Of a stretch of DNA of 64,000 nucleotides, positions 10,313-21,770 are shown piece by piece (the first letter of the stretch is position 1; the number at the start of each line of letters is the position of its first letter). The DNA lies in contig JAJEKV010000050.1 in the NCBI GenBank assembly GCA_021234155.1, positions 4,888,550-4,952,549 on the forward strand. The letters run 5' to 3'. Below the pieces are notes generated by a model that saw only the letters and a program-made list of their open reading frames with translations, ran no database searches and was not told the origin of the DNA. The translations under genes and the position numbers were made by a program. The stretch is from Isoetes taiwanensis (Eukaryota; Streptophyta; Lycopodiopsida; Isoetales; Isoetaceae).

Positions 10313-11448
10313 TTAAAGCTTACCGCCGGGTGCGGGGTTGATAGCATCGTTGATGGTGCGACCCTGAGATTCCCGCATGAAGTCCGGATAGTGCTTCTCA
10401 AGGTCTATCTTCATCACCCACGTAGCATCCTCAACTAGCAAGTGTTTCCACTTAACCAAGTATTGCAGCATTTGACTCCTTCTGGTCTGCTTATAGGCTC
10501 GATCAAGAAGAGCTTCAGGCACTATATCTAGGTGCTCTTCTGTCATTTCAAGAAGGGTGGGTGTATCCAAGATCTCCTCTGGATCTGGGGTATGTTGCTT
10601 CAGAAGACTCACGTAAAAGACCTTGTGGATCTTCAAGCGGGGTGGCAAATCCAAGCGATATGCCTGTTCTCCAACACGTTCAATGATTTTGAACGGCCCA
10701 GCCCATCTGGGTGCCAGCTTCTTGCAGTTACCAATCTTAAGCTTGGCTTGTTTTACTTTAATCTTAAGCCAAACTGATTCGCCCACTTGGAAGACTCGTG
10801 GGGTTCTGTGCTTATCCGCTACACTCTTCTGACGACTACGTGCAGCCAATAAGTAACCACGAACTTCTTCAACCAAAGCTTGCATTTCCAAGAGGAGGAG
10901 TTGAGAAACCTCCACTTTAGAAACGGGATTATGCCATGTGTCTGGAGTAAGGCATTGGTAACCATAATTTATCATAAAGGGAGACATTCTGGAAGACTCC
11001 TGTTTCATGCTGTTATAGGCAAATTCGACCAGATAAATATAGTCAGCCCATTGTGATTGCTTACTCCACACATAACTTCGTAGCATATCCTCTATAATAC
11101 GATTGGTACGCTCTGACTGACCATCCATCTGAGGATGATATGCCGTACTCATAGCAAGCTTGGTTTGGATGGTGGCAAAGAAATCTTTCCAGAACGCACT
11201 CACGAATTTGGGATCCCTGTCGAATACTATAACCCGTGGCATTCCATGCAATCTGAAGATCTCCTTGGTAAACAGCAAAGCGGTATCGAAGGCTGTATCC
11301 GTGGTACGACATGGCAAGAAATGAGCCATTTTGAATAATTTGTCGACCACTACCATCAATGCATCATATCCACGGAGAGTACGTGGAAGGCCCACAATGA
11401 AATCTATGGTTATCACTTCCCACTTAGCATTGGGCACATCTAGAGGTT
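10313..11448 (-). pseudogene. Integrase C-terminal two thirds with chromodomain, sister element
   Basis: The open frame covers the integrase catalytic core: D in ITIDFIVGLP, D in VIVFDRDPKF (the family consensus has S before D) and E in QSERTNRIIEDML. The C-terminal DNA-binding part (GPFKIIERVGEQAYRLDLPP) and a chromodomain-like end follow (LLDRAY..., QYLVKWKHLL, EDATW, HYPDF). These are the marks of a Ty3/gypsy chromovirus, in which the chromodomain directs insertion to particular chromatin. The HHCC zinc finger is missing: the frame runs upstream into LTR C at 11449, so any protein would be a chimera with LTR-encoded residues. It matches the integrase at 25610-26228 almost residue for residue. 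Confidence 0.9.
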
Positions 11449-12948
11449 GTAACGCTCCCAGGACATATACGACGCTCGGGCGTATACATACTGGGACTTT
11501 CCCCTCCCATGGCAACCATCTCGCCATGAGCAGGGCCCTCCGTCTAACTCAGGCCATCTATGGAAAGATGCTCGAGTGAAGGACACGGAGGGGTCATTCG
11601 GCCCACACCTTCAATGGGGCTCCTATGTCGCGGAAGCGTGAATATAAGGTTAGCATACAGCATAATCATATCATAAATACCACCACGAAGGGTGGCACAT
11701 CCATCCAACTGAAACAACAAAGAAGATGCATTTAATACTAGAGAAAACACCCCAAACCCATGGTTCTCCCCCGGCTCAGACTCCAGTGAGGGTCGACTGA
11801 CGGCTAGGTCTCAAGAGATCAGCAGACCGAATCTTGGCATGGCGTTGGCTGGCATAGAACATCGGCTAGGGTTGTCCACTCCATCCGCCCCTCCTGTGCA
11901 CACTTTGCAGATAAGTCGAATCATGCTATGGCATCACTATAGCCTTCCGGAGACGCAGACTCAAGGTATCACCCTTCGAGCCTACTTCAGGGTTCATGAG
12001 GTCCTGGTCCGATGAGGCAGGTCAGGGAGGTGTCCCCTTCCAGGATCATAGCGGTTCCATGGGTGAGCTATAGAATACGTGCCGCATCAACGACCCCCGC
12101 ATCCGTACCCGACCTACTCCCCTAACTTTATCTTCAAAGTGCAGGATGCCCCATACGGGTCACACCTCTACACCCAGGGAGTGTCAGACTCATACCCGGC
12201 CCTCTACATGACCGGCTATCAGGCCTAGCCCACTGTAGGAGTCCCAGGAGCCTTTTATGTTCGTGCAAGACCCCACCCCCACTTCACTACTGCGTCCCTT
12301 CTATGGTGCTAAGTAATTCCATAGCATCCACGACTGGGTGGTCTCTTGTACACAAGCGGCATCAATTAGGAATTAAAGGAGCTACTAGGAGCATACTAAA
12401 GCATAAGTCACAGAGGTCTCTACCCCCCTCTAATCACTGCTTTACGGAGGCTAACAGAGATACTGTCATAGATTCATCCATCCATTCATAATAAACATAA
12501 TCCATAATTGAAATGTAATCCTAACTATCAAAGAAGGGTTAATTCTAAGCAAGAACAACCAGAGAAGACTCAGAGAACTTGACTGACGCACTAGCCTTAG
12601 AGATGTCAAACTAGATTATCTACTAACCCGAGTTTCGACTTGATCCGTTATCATGGGGTGCCTCCATCTTCTAAGACTTGGGTGCTTGGCAACAGTTTCA
12701 GCAACTTGGGTGTTCAGCACAGCTTCACAACTTGGGCGCTCAGCTGCTCCTCCTCTTGGCTCGATTTTGGGGTCAAATGGGATGAGGGTTCCATGTTGAT
12801 ACCCCAAGTTAGCATTCCCATGCTGGCCAATCGAATTTGACCAGGTGGCACCTTTCTAAGTAATCAATTAACTTAATTGAGTTAATTAAATACTATTTCC
12901 TTAATTATAGGTTAATAATTAATTTAGCATAGCTAAATTAATCCCTTT
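11449..12948 (-). repeat. LTR copy C, fused directly to integrase
   Basis: Its inner terminus is complete (TGTAACGCTCCC at 11449 on the plus strand, against TGTGACG in the intact form) and abuts integrase codons without a primer-binding site. Its outer end stops within AATCCCTTT at 12948, about 100 bp short of the LTR start seen in copy B. By position it is the 5' LTR of the deleted sister element. Confidence 0.88.
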
Positions 12949-13877
12949 ACCGACACGACCTTAGAGCAAGCCAAGACTCCACTTCCCCCAGACCCTGAGG
13001 AAGATGAACAGATAAGTTATGCTGATTTTGAAAGATGGAAGAAGTTGGCTGCAGAGAAGCCTTTACCTCGTGCTAAGGGCCAATCACTTGTCGGTTTGAG
13101 TTCACTTCCTACCATAAAAGTTGACAATCAGGATTATCTGTTACTGAGTGATATTCAATGGGCATACCAGCATATCGCCAACAAGGGCAGGCAAAAGACG
13201 GCTCATCTCCTTTATGAGTTGGCCGAGTATTGTCAGGGTCAAGATGACTTCATGGATTACTCTCGACCCGACTACCTGCCGGAGATACACCGACTGCTTA
13301 ATTATCATCCTCTTGATATTGAGCTCATCAACACTCTGTTGTCGCTACGGCAGTTAATGATCCAGAGTGCTCCTTCATCAATTCCTGAGTCGGCTTTCCA
13401 TGCTACGGCCCCACATGTTCCTAACATCAACAATGTCGTAGTCAAGATGGAAGATGACCCAACTACTGGGGATCTATGTGATGAAAGCCAGTATGCTCAG
13501 GAGGAGAAAGAATTTGTTAAGGAAGAGGAACTGCCGCAGAACTTTGAATCTGAGTTGGCTTCCTTAACCCATCCGGCTGTTGCGGGGTTGAAATGCCATA
13601 TTACCCGCCGGCTTTTACAAGAAGGCAAGTGCTCTTCTTTGCCAAAGCAATTGCACCATAAGCTGAGGCGGCCGTATTGGGACTTAGGGCACTTTCTACG
13701 GCAGCCGGCCATAAGAAGTTACCCACTAATCTAGAGCAGGTCATTCTCGTAAATCGTGATCTGGCCATTGCGGTGTTTGACCACGATATAGGCTCTTGGA
13801 TGAACTTGAGTCTACTGGTTGCAGCGCCATTAGCTACAAATGTTCCTCCAGAGATAGCTTCGTCAGCTGCTTCATGA
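12949..13877 (+). pseudogene. ORF2 of element A, C-terminal part
   Basis: The frame is open from 12949, directly after LTR C, to TAG at 13732-13734. A second frame (about 13677-13877) looks like its continuation after an indel near 13680. The protein is acidic, with a DPEEDEQ segment near the start and an acidic stretch holding two VKxE-type SUMO-site consensus motifs (VKMED near 13443, VKEEE near 13515). No enzyme motif is recognised. Joining it to 7682-8049 is an inference from location: both pieces belong to element A once the nested insertion is removed, although the exact joint is not in frame. Confidence 0.55.
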
Positions 13878-14083
13878 ATTAGTCCTAGTATGTTACTTCT
13901 TCAGCACCGACCTGAGCCTGAGTTTGATACCCAAGTGCAAGATGGAACAGGGCCAACCTCTTAGTTCTAGATTTTATCAGACATTTGTACTCAGTTCTAT
14001 GTAATTTTTGGGTTGGCATTTCCTTTAACAAGCCACCATATAATATATGTGCTAATTTTCTATGCTTCATTGTCTTGTTTAAT
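13878..14083 (+). other. Element A spacer between ORF2 and the LINE insertion
   Basis: About 200 bp, AT-rich toward the right, with no reading frame of note. It resumes at 21241 on the other side of the LINE. Confidence 0.5.
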
Positions 14084-14094
14084 ATCATTAAATT
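14084..14094 (+). repeat. Target-site duplication of the LINE, left copy
   Basis: ATCATTAAATT here is repeated exactly at 21230-21240, after the poly-A tail. A perfect 11-bp direct repeat is a typical product of target-primed reverse transcription. Confidence 0.88.
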
Positions 14095-14396
14095 GGTTTT
14101 GACGGAGAATGGGCGGGAGGCGCGAGCGCGAGCGCTATCCTGATCTAGCCTAACCCTAACCAGGGTTCTATCACGATCAGGCTCGGTAATTGAGGTAAGC
14201 AGGTAAGGTAATCTACATTCTAGCTTTAGATCTTGGATTTTTTGGGTCCCATCATCTCCCTGGAAAGGTAACTTCGACCCTGCCAAAAATTCCACATTCC
14301 TCTTTGCCATTCGCCATCCCTCTTTCTCTTCTGACTTCCAATCATCCCTCTTCTCGTTTCACGCTCCTCTGTTTTTTTCTGCAACACCTCCGTACC

Positions 14397-16757
14397 ATGG
14401 ACTCACCGGATCTAGCGGGCGGATTATCTCCCCCAATGCATTCAATATTAAATACATTCTGCGCATTAAAACCCCAAGAACATAAACAAATTTTAGTCCA
14501 GCAGCAACTTCTGCTTCAGGGAGACCTTGCTCCAATTCAATTTGGGGAATACACGACCTTCGTTCCTGTTACAATGGCGCCCAAGAATGCTCTGCCTTCC
14601 TCTTTCCCGGATCGACCCTTCTGGGATTGCTATGCTTTCGGATTAAATGCGAACTCAAGCAACTCTTTCATTGGAGAACTCAACCTTTCAAGGATGATAA
14701 CACCATTAAGCGGGACATCGTGACAATGAAGAAACACAACCCTCAGACGTCACCGGACATTAACAGAGGTATTGAATTGAACCCCGATCTCTGTCAATCA
14801 CGATTTCAATTCCTATCTTCGCATGCTGTTATTTGTTGGACTGAAAAGGAAGGAATTATCTTGGGGAATGTCTTTAAACAAATATGTGCTCTATCTAAAT
14901 CAATTCAAATTTCTTCCATTTACTAGACTCGCTTCCCGTACTTTGTGATTGAGTTCTGCTCCGAGCAAGCAGCCGAGCACATCCTAAAATTGGGTCATCT
15001 CACCCATTTTGGATTTAGAATCAAATTCCAAAAATGGTCGTATCAATTTAATCCCCTGCGTCCCTCTACCCTCATGCATACTGCCTATGTTCACCTGCAT
15101 GAGCTTAATCCGGTCTTCTGGGAGGACCAATGCCTTAAAGCTATATTCTCATCCATTGGTTCCTTCATCTCCTCGGGCCTTGAGGCACGATAGGGCCTCC
15201 TCTTGTCTTCATGCAATTGGATCTTCTCAAACCTATCCCCTTGAAGTTACCTTCCAAGATATGTTTGGGACTGATCAATCCTTGCTCTTAAGGTGGAATG
15301 GATTGCCCCTGTTTTGCTTGTGTGCGGGGAAAAGATTGCATGGAGGACAGAAGTGTATTCCGATACTTGATCAACATAGTACCTTAGGGGAGGAGGATCA
15401 GGCTCCCCCCCGCCACCAAGGGAATCTCAATGGCAGCTCGAGGAGAATCCGAAGAAAATAGATTATCAGGGAAAAAATAGCTCGAGCTAATAAAGAACTG
15501 GAGCAGAAATATAACACCTTGGAAGCTCGAACCCAGGATAGTAGTGGAACTGTCAAGGTTTTAAACAAAGGGCAGCACCATGAAAGGAGTTTCCTTCAAC
15601 AACTCAGACATGATTAAAACCTTTGACAAACACAAACCTCACGGTGGGGTACAATTTGAGGAGATCATGTTAGTTAAGGCCAGAGAAGACACAGTTTGGG
15701 AGGATGATTACTCCACTTGGCAGATCTCTGAATCAAATCAAATCAATTTAAAAGAATCTGCAGATAGGATAAAGGGGCTCACCCACAATTTAATAGAGGA
15801 AGGGGACCTCAGCCTCCCCACACCATCTACAACAGACTCATCCCCTGTCATCTGCAAAAACAGGTTCAAAGTGCTACAGGATATTTCAAACATTTTGGAA
15901 GATGATCTTCTTTGGGCTCCCTAGCCCGAAAGGAAAAGGAAGGATTCTTGACATGGCTCAAAACCAACCATTCTTTGGATACAACCCAAGATCACTCACG
16001 GATTGAAGAATCTAACACTCCAACTTCTGATGCTCTGGTGGATTCTTCGTTAGTCAACTCCACTTGCAGGAATGACCGAATTCTTGTTGACCTGTCTGTT
16101 GACCCTGCCTCCAACAATACTCTGGTCAACTTTGATATTCCCTCTTTGTTCACTCCCTCCCATCATACTCCTTTACCTATTTTATATGATAAGTATGGCA
16201 AATCAACTGTGGATTTGGTCAGCAAAATGGTAGCAGAGAGGTCGTGGATGCAACATGTCGACAAGTGAAGGCCCCCCTTTGGTGGACAATAAAGGAGATA
16301 GTCACTATGATGTTCAAAAGGATCTTTGGCGAATCGGGTAAGTGACCACTCCCCTATTTGTCATAGCCAGGCATCCCAAGACTGTGACTCTGGGTTGGAA
16401 ACCCCACCCTCCCTGCAAGATAACTTTGACTCTGATGAGGATTGTGAGTTGGTCAAATCCACCCCTATGGGTAATGATAGTCAGAACATTGAATCAGGGC
16501 TAATTGCTCTACAGTCAAACCTGGACAGTTTAGAGGCCTTGGGGTTAAACCATTTTGACATAGTTGTCCCTGACTATGAAGAGGATCCTAGCTGCAGCCC
16601 CCTGCATGACATATCTAATACCTCTCTTAGATCTCTCAAAAAGAAAATGAAGAACAGGTCCACATCAAAGTCCCCTACAGGTAGTGAGAATTGCCCACAT
16701 ACTTACAATACTAGGAGCAGATCTTCTCCTCATGGTCTGAGGAAGCTCAAGTACTGA
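14397..16757 (+). pseudogene. LINE ORF1 region (RNA-binding, DUF4283-like)
   Basis: It starts at ATG 14397 (MDSPDLAGGLSPP) after a CT-rich leader and continues through several frames because of indels near 14640, 14925 and 15190 and beyond. The block PYFVIEFCSEQAAEHIL with the following GFRIKFQKW segment resembles the DUF4283 RNA-binding domain of plant LINE ORF1 proteins. The last ~140 codons (16326-16757) are acidic and end in a serine/arginine-rich tail. No intact CCHC knuckle was found. The product would bind LINE RNA. Confidence 0.65.
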
Positions 16758-16789
16758 GCTACTGCCATCCAACTTTCCCCTTTCTCCCC

Positions 16790-17818
16790 ATGAGGATTCT
16801 AACCTGGAATCTAAGAGGTATCAAGGGACCTACTAAAAGAAGACGGTTCATTGCCTCAGTGAGGGACTTCAGGGCCGATATTATAATGATCCAAGAGCAT
16901 AGACTTCCCAAATTTGAGTCTGCTAGTTTGGGGGAGTGGATCAAGCCTGGCATGGCTTCCTGCTATATCCCTGCTGATGGTACAAAAGGGGGAATTGCTA
17001 CCTTCTGGTACAATCAGAAACTTATTAATACTTACATTAGCTCTTCCAATAGGTGGTTGTGTGTCACCCTTTGCATAAAGGACTGTCAAGTTGCCTTCAT
17101 AAACATGTATGCCTCTACTGATCCATATGAGAGAGAGCCATTGTGGACTGAGATCAATAACTGGATGAGTCAACAGCAGGATATTGAGAATTGGACAATC
17201 ACAGGCGACTTCAATAATATCCCCCACTGTGACATGAAACTTGGCAATAAAATTAACATGTCTAGGAATGAGAGATACTCTTGGGAGCAATGGCACACTG
17301 ATCAAGACCTGATTTATATCCCTTCCTGAAATACCAAATTCTCTTGGAATAACAAGAGAAAAGGGGACCAAAGAACCTTTTGCATGTTGGACAGGTTCTA
17401 TATTCATAACTCTGCTAGCTGGCTGGATAACTGCATTGTTACAGGGGATATTGCCAGCACTATTTCTGACCATCAGCCTCACTTTCTGGATACTAAAAGT
17501 CTTCCTCTGGGAACTAAAGGGAGGAATACCCCATTTAAATTTAATACTTCCCTGCTCCAGATGAAATCTTTCTGCCAAGACTTCACTTCTTTCTACCTTT
17601 CCCTTCCCAAAATTGGGCAGCATCAATCCATGAAAAACTTTAATGATAAGATGAAGAAAGTCAAGGATTGGGTGAAGAAATGGGGTAAGGACTTAGCCCA
17701 GAAAAGAAAGGCTATTAGGGATAACTTCATGGAACAGATCAAGGATGTTAGATCCCTCATTGAAAAAAATCCCAATGATAATGCTTTACATTTGAAGGAA
17801 GAAGCGGTTGGAAATTGA
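16790..17818 (+). pseudogene. LINE ORF2: apurinic-type endonuclease domain
   Basis: It begins MRILTWNLRGIKGPTKR at 16790, the usual start of plant L1 ORF2. Visible endonuclease motifs are TWNLRG, IMIQEHRLP, GGIATFW, the catalytic-loop ITGDFNNIPH and, after a TGA stop at about 17327-17329, LDRFYIHNS and SDHQPHF. These are the conserved residues of the exonuclease-endonuclease-phosphatase fold that nicks target DNA. The stop and later frameshifts (17815 onward) disable this copy. Confidence 0.88.
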
Positions 17819-18159
17819 TTAAGACCTTGGAGGAGCATCGAGGTTAGGGGATGGCTTTAAGAAGCAAGATCAAAATGCACAATCAGTTAGACCATGAGAG
17901 TTCCAAAATGTTTTTTAGAGTAGCTAGGAATAGGCTTATAAACAATTCCATTACTCGGTTGGAGACCGATCGGGTCTTACATACAAAGATGAAAAGGAGA
18001 TTGCCCTGCATTCTATAAATTCTATTGAGACCTTTTCAAAGATGAAAACATAGAGGAAAGTAAAATACAGGAGGTTTTGATGACATAGGGCCCCTAATGA
18101 TGTGATGGAGGAGGATTGGATCCGGACCCGAGGCTGCACGAAATCTTTGAAACCCTTAA

Positions 18160-19010
18160 AAGTATGAAAAAGGGGAAAAGCAGGGTATTGATGGTTTTCA
18201 GCGAGAATTCTTTGTGGAATTCTGGCCCATTATGAAGGATGACATTGTCCACTTCATCCGGGGATTTGGAGAGCAAAATCCATCTATCCTACTTATAATG
18301 TTGGGGTCATCTCCCTCATTCCTAAGACCGATTCCCCGTCCAAGACAAATGAGTGGCGCCCTATCTCTTTAACTACCACCCTATACAAACTGGTGGCTAA
18401 AATCATTGCTGGTAGGATGGTGGTGCATCTCCAAAATAAGATTAATGCTTGCCAATCTGCCTTCACCCAACAGATCTATCTTTGGACAACTACATAGCAG
18501 CTAATGAAGCTCTTCACTGGAATAAGCTATCCAAGCAAGGCTGCATTCTTCTTAAATTAGACTTTAAGAGAGCTTATGATTGTATTTCCTGGAAGTTTCT
18601 GGAGAAGTCCCTCAGCCACATAGGCATTCATCCCTACCTCATCAACCTTATCATGGGCATAAATCAGAATGCTTCCTCATGTGTCATTATTAATGGAGCT
18701 CCCCCGATTTTTCCCTATCCGAGAGAGAGGAGTGAGACAAGGGTGCCCTCTGGCCCCTTACCTCTTCATTATTGCTGCTGAAATTCTCACCAAAATGGTT
18801 TCCTCATATCAGGATAAGGGCCTGATCCATGGCCTCCAGATGCCTCAATCTGATAATCAGTTGTCCATCCTCCAGTATGCTGATGATACTTTCATCATGA
18901 CCAAAGCTGATAATGCTTGCCTGGATAATTTGATGGAGTGTATAACCGGGTTTGGAGCTGCCCTCGGGATTCACCTCAACTTTGCTAAGTGTTCCATTTC
19001 TCTCTGACAG
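18160..19010 (+). pseudogene. LINE ORF2: reverse transcriptase domain
   Basis: Recognisable blocks, in several frames, are ISLIPKTDSPSKTNEWRPISL (about 18307), LKLDFKRAYDCISWKFLEK (from about 18552), ERGVRQGCPLAPYLFIIAAE (about 18725) and the catalytic LQYADDTFIM (about 18875). The YADD active site is intact. Several frame changes between blocks make it a pseudogene. Confidence 0.87.
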
Positions 19011-20040
19011 TTCATACCCTCATCTCCATACCCATGGTATCAAATTTGTTCCTGAGGGACAATACCTGACCCTCCTGGGACTCCCCCTTGCTATTCATAT
19101 GTCCCACAAAGTGGCCTGGCAACCCTTGATTAACAGGATTCGGAAAAAGCTGTTAATCCTTAAAGGATCACTTTCTCTGGCTGGTAGAATCCTAATTGCC
19201 AACTCTGTCTTGGCCGGTGACCATGTTTACTTCTCCTCTGCTCTAATTCTTTGACAAAGCTTCTTACAACAAGATTGAACAATGCATTAAAGAATATATT
19301 TGGCAGGGGACTCACTTGTCTGCTTGGGAGGAGCTCACTCATAGCAAGAAGGCTGGTGGTCTGGGATGTAAATCTTCCTACAGGCTCAGATCTTAGGGGC
19401 CAAGAATGTATGGAAGGCCATTTCTGGTTTTCAGTCCCCTGCAATGGACTTCATTAGATTTTGGTTCAACAAGAGTAAACCCCCAGGGGGGGCGCCACCT
19501 TAAGACATCAACTTCAGATTCAGCCTTCTATGATTTCAAGTGTCTTTGCTAACACTTCCTCCTTCTTAGGAGCATTTTCGGGGCCTGGGAGATGGTGGCT
19601 AGTAAGTTCACCCATGATAAAATCACCAATTTGTTAGGGATACCTCAATTTTTGGTCTCCTATCCTAGCCCCCATCCTACTCGGCCATGGCTATTTGCCA
19701 CCCTACTGTTACATGAAGTGGCATAGAGCCAATATTTTATATGTGAGGGATCGATTGATGAGAATGATAATTGGATTCCTTGGGAGTCTATCAAAAGAAA
19801 AGTTGGGGAGGGGTAACCAAAGTGATTGATCTATAAGCAAAGTTGTCCAAGCCTACTCTTCTGTCCTGGGAAAGGATGGTAAGGGGGAGAGCCACTCCCC
19901 TCTGAACTGGTTCTTCAAAGTAAAAAGGAGCTATAAGGTCTCCAAAATTTATCATGCCTGTCTTCCTCGGAAGAGAAGAAAGTATGCTGCTTTTCATGGC
20001 CTATCTTCCAAGAACTTCAAGAAGACTCTTTCTTCAATTT

Positions 20041-20714
20041 GGCAGTCCTATTCCTGTCCTAAAATCAAAGTGTTTGCCTAGCTGATCCTGCACAATGCCC
20101 TGCTAAGTAACACAAATATGATCAAGAGACAGTTTAATAATGTTCACAGCCCCTTATGCCCCCTGTGTAACAGTCAGGATGAGACAGTTCTTCACATTTT
20201 TACTTGTCCTATGATCCAAGATTTCTGGAGGTGGCTGTCTCAGATTGGCTCTAAATTGAGTATCCCTGACATGGACTCCATCTCTAGTATGGCTCAATTC
20301 TTCAATCTTCAGAAATCCAGAGTTGACTCCTCTATCTTGCATTTAGCCCTGTGGATTGTCTGGAAACACAGGAATAATGTGGCTATGGCAAATAGGAAGT
20401 GTGATCTTATTTGGATGAAGCTTAATTTCCAATTTGAGCTTATTAGATGTGCTATGGCCCATAAGGCCTCTAATTTGGAAAAATATGATCTGGATTGGTT
20501 GCCTTGGGGGCCTTCAAGTCTGATTTTTTTCATTGTTTGGTTTGACTCCTTGATTGACTTGAACTCATTTGTGGATTGCGGCCTTTTTGAGCAGTGTGGT
20601 CCAAGTCTTTGGGGGCGATACTACGGGATGATGTCCTGTGCACCACTCGGGAACTCCAAGACAAGCGGTGAGAGCAACCTTGGGGCTCAAATTCCTCCTC
20701 AAGGAAGCTTATAA
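20041..20714 (+). pseudogene. LINE ORF2 C-terminal zinc-binding (zf-RVT) region
   Basis: The segment with CPLCNSQDETVLHIFTCPMIQDFW (from about 20157) matches the C-x2-C...H-x4-C pattern of the zinc-binding domain that ends plant L1 polymerases. It is followed by a hydrophobic tryptophan-rich stretch (LALWIVWKHRNNVAM). It is open for ~198 codons from 20118 but is cut off from the RT by frameshifts. Confidence 0.82.
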
Positions 20715-21203
20715 TGCGCATATCCTACACAAATTCATTGGTACCAACAACCTTTGCTCACGAAAGGCAATTCTCATGTCCGAGGTCGATGTACTATTAT
20801 CATAAAAGGCGGATGTGAAGCGGTTTCTTTGGTGTTCTTCTCGACATAATCCAAGTTCCCCTGGATGAATTGTTGCTGCTTACCCCTTCCTGGTCTGAGA
20901 TTAATTGGATTGCCCCACCATCCTTTGCCATGCCTCTCAATGCCACCCACTCTTTCCCTGATTTACCTGCTATTCCAGCCTCCCTTCTTAATCTGTCTTC
21001 TCTTCCAATTCAAACCTCCCCCTCTCAGAATTCGGCTCCGGCAAGTGGTATTTGGCTATGAAGCTGAAGAATATATCAGAGTGTCAGAAATGATCCTGGA
21101 TTCTAGTTGTCATTGTATTCAGTTACTTTCTATTCGGGCTTTGAGCCCTTCTATTTTTTGTATGTTTTTAAGTTATGATTAATATCAAACCCTTCCTTTT
21201 CCT

Positions 21204-21240
21204 AAAAAAAAAATAAAATAAAATAAAAAATCATTAAATT
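21204..21240 (+). repeat. LINE poly-A tail and right target-site duplication
   Basis: An A-rich tail with AAAAT-type repeats is followed at 21230-21240 by ATCATTAAATT, identical to 14084-14094. Element A sequence resumes at 21241. Confidence 0.88.
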
Positions 21241-21304
21241 ATCTTTTTCCTACCATGCTTATCTCTCTTCCTTAGAGTTGAAGTATACAAAAACTGTGCA
21301 ATGT

Positions 21305-21770
21305 TGTATATTCAGACGAGGAACTCGAAGAATTTGAGGAAAGGATCACCAACGAAATACGAAGGGACGATCCGGGACCTCCCGACCAAGACTACGGTCA
21401 ACGGTATGGGGAGTATCCAGACCGGGAGGATGACTATGAAGCAGAGGAGCCTCTGGAACAAGGAGAGCCCTATGACTCAACTAAAGGCCTGGAAATAGTT
21501 AATATTCTCCGAGAACGTGCCTTTGAGAATCTATAACAAACTCTTCGACGTACCTGGGATTACTGGGAAATGACAAGGCACGAAGCTTTTGCGGACGCCA
21601 ACGACCGCTTATGGCAGATCTTTTATGCGCTAAGAAACCTTTTTAACTTGCTCATTATCAGTCTTACCTTGGACTACCGGCATGTTATTATCCAGGCATG
21701 GGCTCGCTATAAGGTAGTCAGGGCCGTACGGGAGAGCGTCCGCTACTCCATCCTGTACCCTTTTGCGTAG
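21305..21770 (+). pseudogene. ORF3 of element A: acidic protein with hydrophobic C-terminal segment
   Basis: One frame reads an acidic stretch (YSDEELEEFEERITNEIRRD, then tyrosine- and glutamate-rich residues), meets a TAA at about 21533-21535 and continues to a TAG at 21768-21770. It ends with a hydrophobic helix (NLFNLLIISLTL) and a basic tail. No start ATG lies in frame upstream, so the beginning is damaged or reached by splicing; CTTCCTTAG at about 21268-21276 resembles a splice acceptor. I recognise no family. A single hydrophobic helix is not enough to call it an envelope protein. Confidence 0.45.

Larger units (their letters stand above)
8050..12948 (-). mobile_element. Internally deleted minus-strand sister copy of element A, nested in ORF2
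   Basis: On the minus strand the order is: LTR C (12948-11449), then directly integrase (11448-10313), 3' untranslated region, polypurine tract (9648-9637) and 3' LTR B (9636-8050). The primer site, accessory ORFs, gag, protease, RT and RNase H are deleted. The deletion joint shares TGTAAC between the LTR end and integrase, which suggests microhomology-mediated loss. Both outer ends are trimmed: LTR B lacks about 20 bp of its terminus and LTR C about 100 bp, and no target duplication is seen. The fragment therefore may not have arrived by normal integration. Confidence 0.8.
14095..21229 (+). mobile_element. L1-clade non-LTR retrotransposon (LINE), about 7.1 kb, decayed
   Basis: The element is bounded by an exact 11-bp target duplication and ends in an A-rich tail (about 21205-21229). 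It has a GC-rich 5' UTR, an ORF1 region (14397-16757), and an ORF2 with AP-type endonuclease, reverse transcriptase and a C-terminal zinc-binding domain. The length and 5' UTR suggest a full-length insertion. Frameshifts and stops are scattered through both ORFs, so it is no longer active. It is inserted in element A between ORF2 and ORF3, so it is younger than element A. Confidence 0.9.

Noticed and set aside
8887-12491. Short open frames repeated at 4340-4528, 8887-9075 and 12303-12491, and at 4620-4835 and 8580-8795
   Set aside because: They are the same non-coding LTR sequence in three copies. The frames survive because the LTRs are young; there is no domain.
21640-21690. Envelope-like transmembrane protein in ORF3
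   Set aside because: Only one hydrophobic segment, no signal peptide and no other envelope feature.
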